Shown here: positions 35,336-43,830 of the stretch, one piece after another
Layout of the letters: every line of letters begins with the position of its first letter
Position numbering within the stretch: position 1 is the first letter of the stretch
NCBI GenBank assembly: GCA_949927455.1
Contig: CATLEX010000004.1
Coordinates: forward strand, 1-51,090
DNA: 51,090 nucleotides
Direction of reading: 5' to 3'
Origin: an uncultured Clostridia bacterium
GTDB taxonomy: Bacteria; Bacillota; Clostridia; TANB77; CAG-508
The notes under the pieces: generated by a model
Database searches by the model: none
Told to the model about the DNA's origin: nothing
The model's input: the letters and a program-made list of their open reading frames with translations, nothing else
Program-made: the position numbers and the translations under genes

Positions 35336-35524
35336 TTTAATTCCTCTTTCTAAAAATATCAAAGTTATTGTAGCATGATTAGTAGAGTTTGTCTAGTAAA
35401 AATATCTTATTTTTTAATAAAGTTAACGACATTTTTCGACAACATTTAAAAAAATTCCTAGTATGATTATTGTATTCAGAACATAAATTTTTCTTCTTTT
35501 ATTTCATTTTCTTCTTTAAAATTT

Positions 35525-35764
35525 TCAAAAAAATCTTTTGAAATCAAGCAATTTCCCTCTTTTTTCTATCTTTTCTACTTCTTTTTCTTTCAACATCATA
35601 TCTATTTTTTCATTTAAGCTTCTGATTTCTAGTTCTGTACATTCTGGACACAACGCCAAAATTGGATTCAAAATTGTAATTTTACTACAATTTTTACATT
35701 TTCTCTTTTTACTATAATATTTTTGAATTCTCATTTGCTCCCATAGATCACAACAATTAAACAC
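35525..35764 (-). CDS. Small protein with a two-CxxC zinc-ribbon-like motif
   Basis: 79 residues. The pattern CKNCSK ... CPECTE (about residues 23 and 38) looks like a small zinc ribbon; a coiled-coil tail rich in K and E follows. No family name can be given. It starts after an AGGAGG and is divergent from the HTH gene at 35885, with an 18-bp palindrome between them, so both may be under the same regulator. Confidence 0.55.
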   Translation of the reverse strand: MFNCCDLWEQMRIQKYYSKKRKCKNCSKITILNPILALCPECTELEIRSLNEKIDMMLKEKEVEKIEKRGKLLDFKRFF

Positions 35765-35802
35765 ATTTTCACCTCCTTTTCAAATTTCACTAGCTTTATT
35801 TT

Positions 35803-35820
35803 ACCGCATTAAAATGCGGT
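35803..35820. promoter_or_regulatory. Palindromic operator candidate between divergent genes
   Basis: ACCGCATT-AA-AATGCGGT is a perfect dyad with a two-base centre. It is the most GC-rich short segment in a long AT-rich region and lies between an HTH gene and a divergent small gene. Confidence 0.6.
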
Positions 35821-35884
35821 TATGCTGTATAAAAATTTGCTATCCTCTAAATAATAGAATTACAAAATGGGAGGATAGCAATAA

Positions 35885-36133
35885 ATGACATTATCTCAAG
35901 CCATCGTACAAAGAATCAAAAACTTAATAAATCAAAGTACATATATAGAAAATTATCATCAATTAGCAACAAGAGCTGGTCTAAACGAATCAGTCGTTCG
36001 TGCCATACTTTCTGGAGAAACTAAAAATCCTTCTACTGAAACAATCTTTTTTATTTCAGTAGCTTTTGGCATTACATTATCAGAGTTTTATAACGACAAA
36101 TTGTTTGATATTGGTAATATAGAAGATAATTAA
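35885..36133 (+). CDS. XRE-type HTH regulator, 82 residues
   Basis: One Cro/C1 HTH domain spans the protein: IENYHQLATRAGLNESVVRAILSGETKNPSTETIFFISVAFGITLSEFY. The start is preceded by GGGAGG. Its size and layout match the HTH protein at 4053, so they are likely paralogues. The palindrome at 35803 is its likely operator. The palindrome and the divergent zinc-ribbon gene suggest a two-gene regulatory unit in the recombinase element. Confidence 0.85.
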   Translation: MTLSQAIVQRIKNLINQSTYIENYHQLATRAGLNESVVRAILSGETKNPSTETIFFISVAFGITLSEFYNDKLFDIGNIEDN

Positions 36134-36233
36134 CTTTTATTTCCATATTTTATCGCACTGGTTTGATAAAATCAAGTCAAAATTGATATAAAATTTAAAA
36201 TATTAAATAATTCTATTTTGGAGATATAATACA

Positions 36234-36494
36234 ATGGGAACAACATCAAAGTATAATGGAAAACTTAATGTTTTTGGAAATATTTTAAAAGAATATCGAT
36301 TAAAAAATGATTTATCAATGGCACAATTATCTAATAAATTTCAACTTTTAGGCATTGATCTTCCTGCTCAATCGATTCATTTGATAGAAAATAACCGCAG
36401 AATTATTAAAGATTATGAACTAGGCGGATTTGCAAAGATATTTAATATTTCTACAGATAAATTGTTTAAAGAATTTTATAAAGAATTAGAATAA
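36234..36494 (+). CDS. XRE-type HTH regulator, 86 residues
   Basis: HTH protein with FGNILKEYRLKNDLSMAQLSNKFQ as helices 1-2 and PAQSIHLIENNRRIIKDYELGGFAKIFNISTDKLF completing the fold. This layout is common among small clostridial regulators. It follows the 82-residue HTH gene by 100 bases and ends in a terminator. GGAGAT precedes the ATG. The target is unknown. Confidence 0.8.
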   Translation: MGTTSKYNGKLNVFGNILKEYRLKNDLSMAQLSNKFQLLGIDLPAQSIHLIENNRRIIKDYELGGFAKIFNISTDKLFKEFYKELE

Positions 36495-36527
36495 AATGCC
36501 AATACAAGTTAATGTATTGGCATTTTT
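36493..36527. terminator. Terminator of the HTH pair
   Basis: AAAATGCCAATACA pairs with TGTATTGGCATTTT around a six-base loop and is followed by TCTC; a short T run is in the stem end. Confidence 0.75.
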
Positions 36528-36570
36528 CTCTATAGCTTTGTAAAAAAGTATTTTTTTGATAAATTGTAAT

Positions 36571-37434
36571 TTACAAATTACTTGGTATTTTATTTTTCAT
36601 CTTCTTATAAATTAAACACACAATCATAAACGAAATTATTTGTGCTATTAAAATCCTTACTATTTGCAATTCATCTGCTCCTGTATTAGTTACTATATGA
36701 AGCACATTTGTAGCAATAATATTATTAAATAAATGATCACCTATACCAATAAATAAACTACCAGTCATTTTGTATAACATACCCCATTTAATGCTCATAA
36801 TTCCTGCAAGTACAATATATCCTAATATCATTACAATAAAAGAAATAAGATTCATATCTCCATTTATAACTGACCTTAATGGCATTACAAAATGCCATAA
36901 TCCAAATAATAAAGCAACTATCATATTTGATTTTAAAAAATTATTTTTATTATTGATAACTTTTAAGAAAAAACCTCTAAATATTCCTTCTTCCATAATA
37001 ACATTAACAATATTTAGTAGAATACACAAAATAAAAAATATAATTTCAGTATGTTTGACTTCATTTCCAACTAAACAAAATCCATTAACATAAAGTTCAA
37101 AACTAGGGTTTCTTGAATTTGCATAAAGTGTTATATATTCTATAAAATAAGATATTCCAAAACAAATCCCCCCTAATATCAATCCATAAATTAAATATTT
37201 AAAAAATTTATTTTTTTCAAAACCAATATCTTTAAACTTATAATTCATTACTTTTAGAAAAAATAATAATATGATAATGCCTATCAATTTGTGAATAAAG
37301 TTTTCAGAAATAAAAGTTGTATCAGTCTTTATTATAAAGTATTCTACAATTCTTATTACTAAACATATCATAAATATTATAAAACTATATAGAATAGGTT
37401 TATTTAGTATATTTTCTTTTAATATTTCTTTCAT
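36571..37434 (-). CDS. CPBP-family intramembrane metalloprotease (first of three)
   Basis: An 287-residue, multi-pass membrane protein of the CPBP (CAAX protease/bacteriocin immunity) family. It has the family glutamate pair and arginine in EEGIFRGF, then a histidine in FGLWHFVMP, and a third motif with a histidine and asparagine in GIGDHLFNN. The catalytic-type residues are present. Bacterial relatives act in bacteriocin maturation or self-immunity and in membrane signalling. It is the last gene of a same-strand run with a hydrolase and two further CPBP genes, with a recurring palindrome in the gaps. Confidence 0.85.
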   Translation of the reverse strand: MKEILKENILNKPILYSFIIFMICLVIRIVEYFIIKTDTTFISENFIHKLIGIIILLFFLKVMNYKFKDIGFEKNKFFKYLIYGLILGGICFGISYFIEYITLYANSRNPSFELYVNGFCLVGNEVKHTEIIFFILCILLNIVNVIMEEGIFRGFFLKVINNKNNFLKSNMIVALLFGLWHFVMPLRSVINGDMNLISFIVMILGYIVLAGIMSIKWGMLYKMTGSLFIGIGDHLFNNIIATNVLHIVTNTGADELQIVRILIAQIISFMIVCLIYKKMKNKIPSNL

Positions 37435-37450
37435 TTCTTACCTCACTTTT

Positions 37451-37462
37451 AAATTGTAATTT
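37451..37462. repeat. Palindrome AAATTGTAATTT, repeated at each gene boundary of the CPBP run
   Basis: The same 12 bases occur at 36561-36572, 37451-37462, 38200-38211 and 39810-39821, and a partial copy near 39022-39031. The first three overlap the stop codon of the gene upstream on the minus strand; the fourth lies just after the 42-residue gene. Each gap copy also lies ~16-20 bases before the next start. Confidence 0.7.
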
Positions 37463-38180
37463 ATCTAATTAACCTTTTTATATATTCATCTGTATTTTCC
37501 CTAAAATAACCACAATGACCTAGCGACTCAATCTGGATAAATTCGCTATTTTTATATTTTTTAATTCTAGGTAAGCAAAGTCTTGCTATATCATTTGTGC
37601 CATAAACAAAAGTTATTTTTCTCTGTGAATCATTTTCTAATTTAGGTGCTTCAATATTATAACAACTTTCTAATAAGTTTTTTAGACTTTCTATTGTTAC
37701 TATTGGTGCAACATATTGTTGTACTTCGCCCATACCATTAAAGCACTTATTTAATTCTTTAACTGTATCTTCTGGATGTTCTTTTATATTGAGCAAACAT
37801 TTTTTATATCTATTATAAAAATATTTTTTAATAATGTTTGGAAATTTAAAGATAGGAGCACTATCTACTATTACTTGATCGACTTTGTCTTGATTATTGC
37901 AGAAATAATGAAATGCAATATTACCACCTAAAGAAAATCCTATAATTGCTTTTAATTTATCAATGTTATTTTCTTTTAGAAATTCATCAATAGTTTTTTC
38001 TTCATCTTTCATTGATATATAGTATGAATCTTGGTAATGCCCACTATATGTTGGAATAATCAAATAATATTTATTACTTAATCTATCTATTACAAAATCA
38101 AAAAATTTGGCACTTGTAAACATAGGGTGTAATAATAATATCTTTTCATTTTCTTTCTTCCCATAAGTAACTATTTTCAA
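37461..38180 (-). CDS. Alpha/beta hydrolase
   Basis: A soluble hydrolase of 239 residues. The nucleophile elbow is GFSLGGN (~Ser in the first third), an aspartate follows in VYGTNDIARL, and the histidine is in LGHCGYF near the end, so the triad is complete. It begins with TTG after TAGGAG. Acting on a lipid or small ester is plausible; the substrate cannot be told. It lies between two CPBP genes, so it probably belongs to the same pathway. Confidence 0.85.
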   Translation of the reverse strand: MKIVTYGKKENEKILLLHPMFTSAKFFDFVIDRLSNKYYLIIPTYSGHYQDSYYISMKDEEKTIDEFLKENNIDKLKAIIGFSLGGNIAFHYFCNNQDKVDQVIVDSAPIFKFPNIIKKYFYNRYKKCLLNIKEHPEDTVKELNKCFNGMGEVQQYVAPIVTIESLKNLLESCYNIEAPKLENDSQRKITFVYGTNDIARLCLPRIKKYKNSEFIQIESLGHCGYFRENTDEYIKRLIR

Positions 38181-38209
38181 TTAAAATCAACTCCTATCTA
38201 AATTGTAAT

Positions 38210-38947
38210 TTATATAATTTTTAATTTATTATCTTTTTGTATTTGCTTTCTATAATTTACAAATATTATTACTAATAATATAATTGTTATACCTGCATAA
38301 ATTGTACTTTCTATTGTCATTTTAGGAAATTGGCTATACTTTAAAATATAAGTAACAAATGCATTGGGCAAATTAACAAAATACGACACAACAAAATTAT
38401 TATTAGATAATTTAAAAGCAATTGCAAAACCTATACCTACTACAAAAAGAAGCATAATATCACTAAATGTTCTAAAACCTGGATAACCTAAATGGTAAAG
38501 TGAAAATAACAAACCTGAAATTATAATAGCAATACCATATCCAAATTCTTTCTCTATTCTTGTTTGGATGAAACCACGAAACAAAAATTCTTCAAAAAAA
38601 GTAGTCATAATAAGTGGTAAAATGGCAATAGGTAGTACATTCCAAGAAACTTGTTCCCCTATTATAACTTTAGGTATAATTTGTCCACCGATAGAAAATA
38701 ATACGAAAGAAAATAATACAATAAACTCTCGTTTACCTAACTTTTTTATTCCAACTTCTTCAAAATTTTTCTTCTCTTTTAGTAAAATTAAAAGTGGTAA
38801 TAATACACTTATAACTATACCATAAATTAAATTATAAAATATATAATATATAGAATTATTAAAAAGACAGGCTATACTAATAAATATCACAATTGCTAAT
38901 TCTATTAAGCAACAAAATAATATAAATTTCCAATTTTTCATAATCAT
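38210..38947 (-). CDS. CPBP-family intramembrane metalloprotease (second)
   Basis: 245 residues, multi-pass. The core motif is FFEEFLFRGFIQTRIEK, followed by a histidine in LLFSLYHLGYPG and, in the last motif, an asparagine in VNLPNAF. It resembles the 287-residue neighbour but is only distantly similar in sequence, so it is an old duplication or separate acquisition. The likely start codon is the ATG at 38947 or the one at 38941; GGGAG precedes both. Confidence 0.85.
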   Translation of the reverse strand: MIMKNWKFILFCCLIELAIVIFISIACLFNNSIYYIFYNLIYGIVISVLLPLLILLKEKKNFEEVGIKKLGKREFIVLFSFVLFSIGGQIIPKVIIGEQVSWNVLPIAILPLIMTTFFEEFLFRGFIQTRIEKEFGYGIAIIISGLLFSLYHLGYPGFRTFSDIMLLFVVGIGFAIAFKLSNNNFVVSYFVNLPNAFVTYILKYSQFPKMTIESTIYAGITIILLVIIFVNYRKQIQKDNKLKII

Positions 38948-39028
38948 ATTTCTCCCACAAATTACTTATACTGATATTATCATAAAAGCAGACAATCATC
39001 AACTAATCATCTACTCTATACATGTAAT

Positions 39029-39793
39029 TTATCTTTCTTTTTTCATAATGTATAAACTATATATTCCAAGTAATATATAAGTAGGTAAAATAATATATAG
39101 ACTTATATTAGGATAACTTGTAATACTCGTAAAGCAATATGGTAAAGCACACACATTTATTATAAAATGCAAAATAATTGGTAACCATAGATTATTTGTT
39201 TTCTTGTATATTGCTCCAAAATACATTCCCATAGCAATAGTCCATACTATTTTTGTAATTATAATAATTATTGATTGTCCTAAAACTCCAAATATATGTC
39301 CTAATCCAAAAATAACAGAAGATAGAATAATTGCTATAATAGTATTATTTTTCTTTTTATAACATAGTTTTTCAATAAGATTTAATAAGAAACCTCTCAC
39401 ATATAATTCTTCAACTAATGCAACACCTATATAATAAATAATACCCTCAATTAAAACTTTCCATATTGTTGGACTATAATTGAAAGGTGTTAATCCCATA
39501 TAAAAGGCAATACCTGATATAATGCCTACAACAGCTCCAATTATACCATATTTCTTAAATCCATTTTTCAATTCATTTTTATTAAGTCCTAATTTCCAAC
39601 TAGGGCAAAGATATTTTAATGTTAAAAAGGTAATTACCCCAATAATTATGAAATTAAACATAAGTGTCCAATAGAATGGAGTAATATCTAGCACTTCAAT
39701 ATTTATAAATAATGCACTAGGTAATCCACTTATATCCATAAATGCTAATAATATTGTGAGAATGCCAATTATAATTAACTCTTTCTTTTTCAT
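39029..39793 (-). CDS. CPBP-family intramembrane metalloprotease (third)
   Basis: I chose the ATG at 39793 (MKKKELIIIGILT), since AAGTAGG precedes it; an upstream in-frame ATG at 39838 would overlap the neighbouring small gene and adds a soluble stretch. The result is 254 residues with the motifs VEELYVRGFLLNLIEK, FGLGHIFGV and LHFIINVCA, a complete CPBP set. It follows the 42-residue membrane peptide by about 30 bases in the same direction. A role in processing or immunity to a small membrane-active peptide is an inference from the neighbourhood. Confidence 0.85.
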   Translation of the reverse strand: MKKKELIIIGILTILLAFMDISGLPSALFINIEVLDITPFYWTLMFNFIIIGVITFLTLKYLCPSWKLGLNKNELKNGFKKYGIIGAVVGIISGIAFYMGLTPFNYSPTIWKVLIEGIIYYIGVALVEELYVRGFLLNLIEKLCYKKKNNTIIAIILSSVIFGLGHIFGVLGQSIIIIITKIVWTIAMGMYFGAIYKKTNNLWLPIILHFIINVCALPYCFTSITSYPNISLYIILPTYILLGIYSLYIMKKER

Positions 39794-39825
39794 ACTATAC
39801 CTACTTTCAAAATTGTAATTTTTTG

Positions 39826-39954
39826 TTATCCTAGCCAACCATTATAAAATGCTATAACTCCTAACATTGCACCTATAACCATTGCAATTAATGTTGTAAC
39901 TATTAACATTGGATTTTCCTTAAATAATTTTACTAATTCTCTCAAATCTTTCAT
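39826..39954 (-). CDS. 42-residue single-pass membrane peptide
   Basis: A charged start (MKDLRELVKLFKENP) is followed by one hydrophobic helix (about residues 16-37) and ends NGWLG. GGGAG precedes the ATG. It lies directly upstream of three CPBP proteases, and the gap holds the AAATTGTAATTT palindrome. It may be a bacteriocin-like peptide, a substrate of the proteases or a membrane regulator; the sequence does not show which. Confidence 0.6.
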   Translation of the reverse strand: MKDLRELVKLFKENPMLIVTTLIAMVIGAMLGVIAFYNGWLG

Positions 39955-40010
39955 TTCATATTTTCTCCCATTCAATACTTATAACTTATGGTTCAGTAAT
40001 ATCTTTTGGA

Positions 40011-40265
40011 TTATAGTATTTGCTTTTTTATCTCATCAATAGATAAACCCTGACCTTTTAGTTCTTTTATATCATTTATTCTGCTAATACTTTCAAGTCT
40101 TTTATATCTTCTTGTTAAACCATTATCTTCTTGTTCAAAAGGTAAAATACCTTCTTCTGTATAATATTTAAGTGTACTATATCTCATGTTTGTAATTCGT
40201 ACTAATTCTCCTATTGTTACATATTCAGAGTTCATAATTATTTCCATATTTCTTTGTCTTGACAT
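40011..40265 (-). CDS. MerR-type HTH regulator, 84 residues
   Basis: A short MerR-like protein: YVTIGELVRITNMRYSTLKYYTEEGILPFEQEDNGLTRRYK is the winged HTH with the usual LKYYTEEGIL pattern. After it come only ~25 residues (IKELKGQGLSIDEIKKQIL), so the effector-binding domain is missing. GGAAGGTG precedes the ATG. It lies between the GPP34-like gene and the 42-residue peptide on one strand, as likely local regulator of the CPBP run. Confidence 0.8.
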   Translation of the reverse strand: MSRQRNMEIIMNSEYVTIGELVRITNMRYSTLKYYTEEGILPFEQEDNGLTRRYKRLESISRINDIKELKGQGLSIDEIKKQIL

Positions 40266-40281
40266 AGTATTATCACCTTCC

Positions 40282-40947
40282 TTAATTTAGTGAAGTTAGT
40301 AGAATACTAGCTGTTAGTGCTGACATATCACTTATAACTGATTGGGCTACTTTTACTTTTTTTGATATTTGTGTATTTTTTATTTCGTTTAATCTATTAT
40401 TTAATTCGTCTTTTTCATATTTCGTAAAAATATTTTTTAGAAATTTAGTAGAATTTAGTAAAGATGTTAATAAAATTAAATCTTCTGTTAGTTTTCCTTT
40501 TTCTAACACTTCAGACCTTATTTCTTCTATAATATTGTTAAATTTACTTTCATTTATTTGAATTTTTTCTTTATTTCCAAGCAATCCTTTTTTATTTTCT
40601 ATAACTATAAGTTCTTTTTCTAACATACCTTCTTTTAATGCTTCAATAACACTTTGTAATTTTTTATTTGGCAATGTATAACAAATTGATGTTATTATAT
40701 TTTTTAAAGGTATTTCTTCTTTCTTTAAGTCTTTCATAATTTCATATAAGTTTTTGTTATAATTGGAAATTGGTAGTTTTTCATTAAGTTTTACTTTGTT
40801 TTTATCAGTAATTTCTAAATTTCCATCTAACATCATTTCTATAATCATAGATACAATTAGATGTGGTGTTAATTCGTTTTCATATAACATCTTTTTCTCT
40901 TTCAACATACATAAAGTATATTTTTCCGTAATATTTACATTATTCAT
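40282..40947 (-). CDS. GPP34-like (GOLPH3-type) protein
   Basis: 221 residues, helical. The start (TEKYTLCMLKEKKMLY, TPHLIVSMIIEMMLDGNLEI) and the later ELIVIENKKGLLGNK segment fit the Golgi phosphoprotein 3-like family, whose bacterial members are thought to bind membrane lipid. Confidence is limited since I rely on pattern only. GGAG precedes the ATG. The gene is followed at 16 bases by the MerR-type regulator, so they are co-transcribed. Confidence 0.55.
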   Translation of the reverse strand: MNNVNITEKYTLCMLKEKKMLYENELTPHLIVSMIIEMMLDGNLEITDKNKVKLNEKLPISNYNKNLYEIMKDLKKEEIPLKNIITSICYTLPNKKLQSVIEALKEGMLEKELIVIENKKGLLGNKEKIQINESKFNNIIEEIRSEVLEKGKLTEDLILLTSLLNSTKFLKNIFTKYEKDELNNRLNEIKNTQISKKVKVAQSVISDMSALTASILLTSLN

Positions 40948-40971
40948 AATACATTTCTCCTTTTCTATAAA

Positions 40972-41006
40972 TAGTTACTACTTACTACTTATTACTTACT
41001 ACTTAT
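40972..41006. repeat. Short tandem repeat (ACTTACT-type)
   Basis: TACTACTTACTACTTATTAC and similar units, seven to eight bases each, run over ~35 bases just upstream of the GPP34-like gene, in a position where copy number could affect its promoter. Confidence 0.6.
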
Positions 41007-41092
41007 GATTTAATTATAGTACACTTTTTTAAAATTGTCAATAATATTTAATGAAAAAAGACACTAATTAAGAATTAGCATCTTTGCACAAA

Positions 41093-41509
41093 TTAAATTA
41101 TTTTTGTATTTTCATTTTTTATATTTACTTTTTTAACCATTATTACTATAACTGATATTATTAAGAATAATCCTGTATAATTTATAAATATATCTTGATA
41201 TGCTGATGAAGCAAGTGGTTCTCTAAAACTAGTTAGCCAAATATAAAAGAAAGTAAGCAACATTGTTGGAATATAAGTTACTATCATTCTAACAAGTGTA
41301 TTCTTAATAGGTAGTTTTGTCGCCATTTTATAAGCTAAAACACCTATTAAAACTACCAATGCTCTATCTATCTCATGCCAATTTCCATTAGGATCTGAAT
41401 ATGCACCACTCACTAAATAAGCAATGCTATTTACTAAAGTTGTTATTGTATATATAACACAGTATATAAATACTGAATCTTTAAGCCATTCATTCCATAT
41501 TTTTTTCAT
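41093..41509 (-). CDS. Four-helix membrane protein of unknown function
   Basis: 138 residues with about four membrane helices: VFIYCVIYTITTLVNSIAYL, ALVVLIGVLAYKMA, MIVTYIPTMLLTFFYIW and TGLFLIISVIVIMV. The first loop has PNGNWHEIDRA. I think of the DUF6608 group but cannot be sure. The start is preceded by GGAGG, which overlaps an 8-bp-stem hairpin. It is downstream of the ABC permease unit, after a terminator. Confidence 0.6.
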   Translation of the reverse strand: MKKIWNEWLKDSVFIYCVIYTITTLVNSIAYLVSGAYSDPNGNWHEIDRALVVLIGVLAYKMATKLPIKNTLVRMIVTYIPTMLLTFFYIWLTSFREPLASSAYQDIFINYTGLFLIISVIVIMVKKVNIKNENTKII

Positions 41510-41522
41510 TTTAAATTTTCCT

Positions 41523-41542
41523 CCAATTATTTTGATAATTGG
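41523..41542 (-). promoter_or_regulatory. Hairpin covering the ribosome binding site of the four-helix protein gene
   Basis: CCAATTAT-CAAA-ATAATTGG is a perfect hairpin on the minus strand and is directly followed by AGG, so the GG of the stem is part of GGAGG. When folded it would hide the start of the ribosome binding site. Confidence 0.45.
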
Positions 41543-41559
41543 ATTATATTATAAATTTA

Positions 41560-41592
41560 AAAAAGAAGCAAATCATTTAACTTGCTTCCTTT
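41560..41592 (-). terminator. Terminator of the ABC permease unit
   Basis: GAAGCAA pairs with TTGCTTC on the minus strand and is followed by TTTTTTAAATTT. Confidence 0.7.
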
Positions 41593-41694
41593 ATTACTCA
41601 TTATCTTATAAACCATACTCTGAATGTGGTAATTCCAAATATTTATTTCATATTAGCTTTATAATAATATATAAAATTATATAATCTTATTTAC

Positions 41695-42946
41695 TTACTC
41701 TACTTGGTGTTTACTATATGTTTTCTTTGCACAAATTAATGCTATAACCATCATAAAAATATAAGTAATTATAGTCATCATAGGTAAATCAATAACAATA
41801 CTTCCAAACTTATATGATACCATTTGAGAAAAGTTTGAGTATATTGCATTATATGGCATTAAGAATAATATTTTATTGAATATTCCAAAAGCTGATTTTA
41901 TTGTTAAAAATACTGGCAACATAATAATAGCAATATCTATTACTAATACTGTCATAGGGTTTTTAAGTTTAGCTGATAGGAATAAGGTTAATCCAACCAT
42001 ACCAAATAATACTGTATATGAAATCGCTATATTGTATAAAAGTGATTGGAAGAAAGTTAATGCGTATGGGCTTAATATTGAGTTAAGCTGTATTGGTAAA
42101 TTTCCTCCATCTGTACCAAACATTAAAAATATACTTCCGATTAGCAAATATTAAATATATCGTAAATACTATGCTAGCAAATATATAGCAAGCAAGTATT
42201 TTTGCTGTTACACCTTTACTTTTTCCATATTTTGTAGTTAACAGTATTTTATCTGTACCATTTTGATACTCTCCTGCAAAAACAGATGCTAAACATATAC
42301 ATATAGCAATTACCCCAATTATAAGCATTTCATAAGTACTATATAAATTAGAATATCCATAATAAAAGCCGTATTCAAATGGTGTTTTTGTGTTATTAGA
42401 TTTCTCTAACCAATATTCTTTTTCTTGGTTTGAATATGTCTTTCCATCATAACTTTGATTCAACTTTTCTTCTATTCTCTGCCCTCTTGTTTCATAAAAA
42501 TCTTTCTGTTCTTTTAAATTTAAATTAAATAGTTCAGTTATATAACTAGCATTATAGTTTGCATATACACGGTTTATATTTGTTAATAGATTTAGTCTAT
42601 TATTTAAATATTCATTATATATTTTAGGATTAAAATCTGTTTCTCCATCACTATTGGTAATAAGGTTCTTTGGATCATTGTGTAACTCTTGTAGTTTTTC
42701 TATTTCTTCTATAATATTTTTGTTTGTTAAAGCTCCAGATATTTCTTTTATTTGCTCTTTCCTAACACTAATAGCCTCTTTTCCCTTATATGATTTTCCA
42801 CTCTTGTCGGTTGCTAGGAAGTCTTTTCCTGACATAGAAAATAGTAATGTTATTAAAATCAAACAAACTGCGATTACAATAATATTCATCTTTTTACTAA
42901 GTAATTTTTTTAATTCAAATTTCACTAACGTTCCCATATTTTTCAT
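41695..42946 (-). CDS. ABC-2 type permease with a +1 frameshift at CGG
   Basis: Membrane partner of the ATPase gene upstream. The ATG at 42946 gives an N-terminal helix (~18-36), a large extracytoplasmic domain (~37-195, rich in K, N and E), and five more helices (IGVIAICICLASVFAGEYQNGTDKILLTT is the classic ABC-2 segment). After AAT (codon 269) the 0 frame meets CGG and runs into a short alternative tail. Without the C, the protein continues ANGSIFLMFGTDGG into the last helices, giving 416 residues. The frame on both sides is clean, with no other defects. Confidence 0.85.
42137..42139 (-). other. Recoding site 5: in-frame CGG before GGA (ABC-2 permease)
   Basis: On the coding strand the context is TTT GCT AAT C GGA AGT ATA. 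It is codon 270 from the ATG. Here the glycine lies at the end of a membrane segment and is a less conserved position than in the other five sites. Confidence 0.8.
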
Positions 42947-42957
42947 TCCTTTCTCTT

Positions 42958-43830
42958 TTATTTTTCATTTTCTTGAAAGTATGCTAAGTATAAATCTTCT
43001 AAGTTTGGTTCTACATTAACAGCATGTAAATATGGTTGTTTATCACTCACAATTCTTAATTCTGTATAATTATTTTCTTGATGAATATTTATGATATAAT
43101 ATATACTATTAAGCTTCGCTACTTCTTTTTTATCATAAACTGTACATTTCCATACCTTACCATTTAGAGATTTTAAAAGTTCTTCTGGTGTTCCTTCCAA
43201 AATTTTATTACCTTTTTTCATAACGATTATTCTATCTGCAATAAATTCTATATCTGACACGATATGAGTTGATAATATAACAATTTTGTCTTGTGAAAAA
43301 CTGCTAATTAAGTTTCTAAATTTTACTCTCTCTTTCGGATCTAGTCCTGCTGTTGGCTCATCTAAAATTAAAATCTTTGGATTATTTAACATTGCTTGTG
43401 CAATTCCTAATCTTTGTTTCATTCCTCCAGAAAATGTTTTTATTTTTTGTTTTCTTTCATTTTCTAAATTAACTATTTGTAACAATTCATTTGCTCTTAT
43501 CTCAGCTTTTTCCTTTGATATTCCTTTTAATGCAGCAATATACATTAAAAAGTCATAAGCTGTAAAATCTGGATAATACCCAAAATCTTGTGGTAAATAT
43601 CCTAGAACTGTTCTATAATTCTCTCCCAATTGCTTAATATCTTTTCCATTATATTTAATTTGACCAGAAGTTGGTTTTTGAATATCACATATCATTCTCA
43701 TAAGTGTTGTTTTTCCTGCTCCATTGCTACCCAATAATCCATAAACTCCTGGTTTTAAATTGATAGAAAATCTATCTACTGCAAGTTTATTTTTATATTG
43801 TTTCGTTAGTCTATCTATTGCAAGTTCCAT
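42958..43830 (-). CDS. ABC transporter ATPase
   Basis: A 290-residue ATPase with GSNGAGKTT, LGYLPQDFGYYPDFT (Q-loop), FSGGMKQRLGIAQAM, ILILDEPTAGLD and LSTHIV. The C-terminal ~70 residues form the usual regulatory tail of ABC-2 ATPases (DLYLAYFQ). It lies between the permease and the membrane protein of the same unit; the gap to the permease is 11 bases. Its frame is intact, with no CGG. Confidence 0.93.
   Translation of the reverse strand: MELAIDRLTKQYKNKLAVDRFSINLKPGVYGLLGSNGAGKTTLMRMICDIQKPTSGQIKYNGKDIKQLGENYRTVLGYLPQDFGYYPDFTAYDFLMYIAALKGISKEKAEIRANELLQIVNLENERKQKIKTFSGGMKQRLGIAQAMLNNPKILILDEPTAGLDPKERVKFRNLISSFSQDKIVILSTHIVSDIEFIADRIIVMKKGNKILEGTPEELLKSLNGKVWKCTVYDKKEVAKLNSIYYIINIHQENNYTELRIVSDKQPYLHAVNVEPNLEDLYLAYFQENEK

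Larger units (their letters stand above)
35074..35352. repeat. Two tandem degenerate copies of a ~149-bp unit, each with a 25-codon ORF
   Basis: Blocks such as AACTTTTTGCTAACA, GACATGACGGTCTA / AACATGACAGTCTA and ATGAGA recur with a constant offset of 149 bases. The copies hold the two tiny ORFs described separately. The repeat fills the space between the recombinase side and the next small gene. Confidence 0.75.

Noticed and set aside
40972-41006. CRISPR-like array from the short tandem units
   Set aside because: Units are only seven to eight bases with no spacers, so this is a plain microsatellite.
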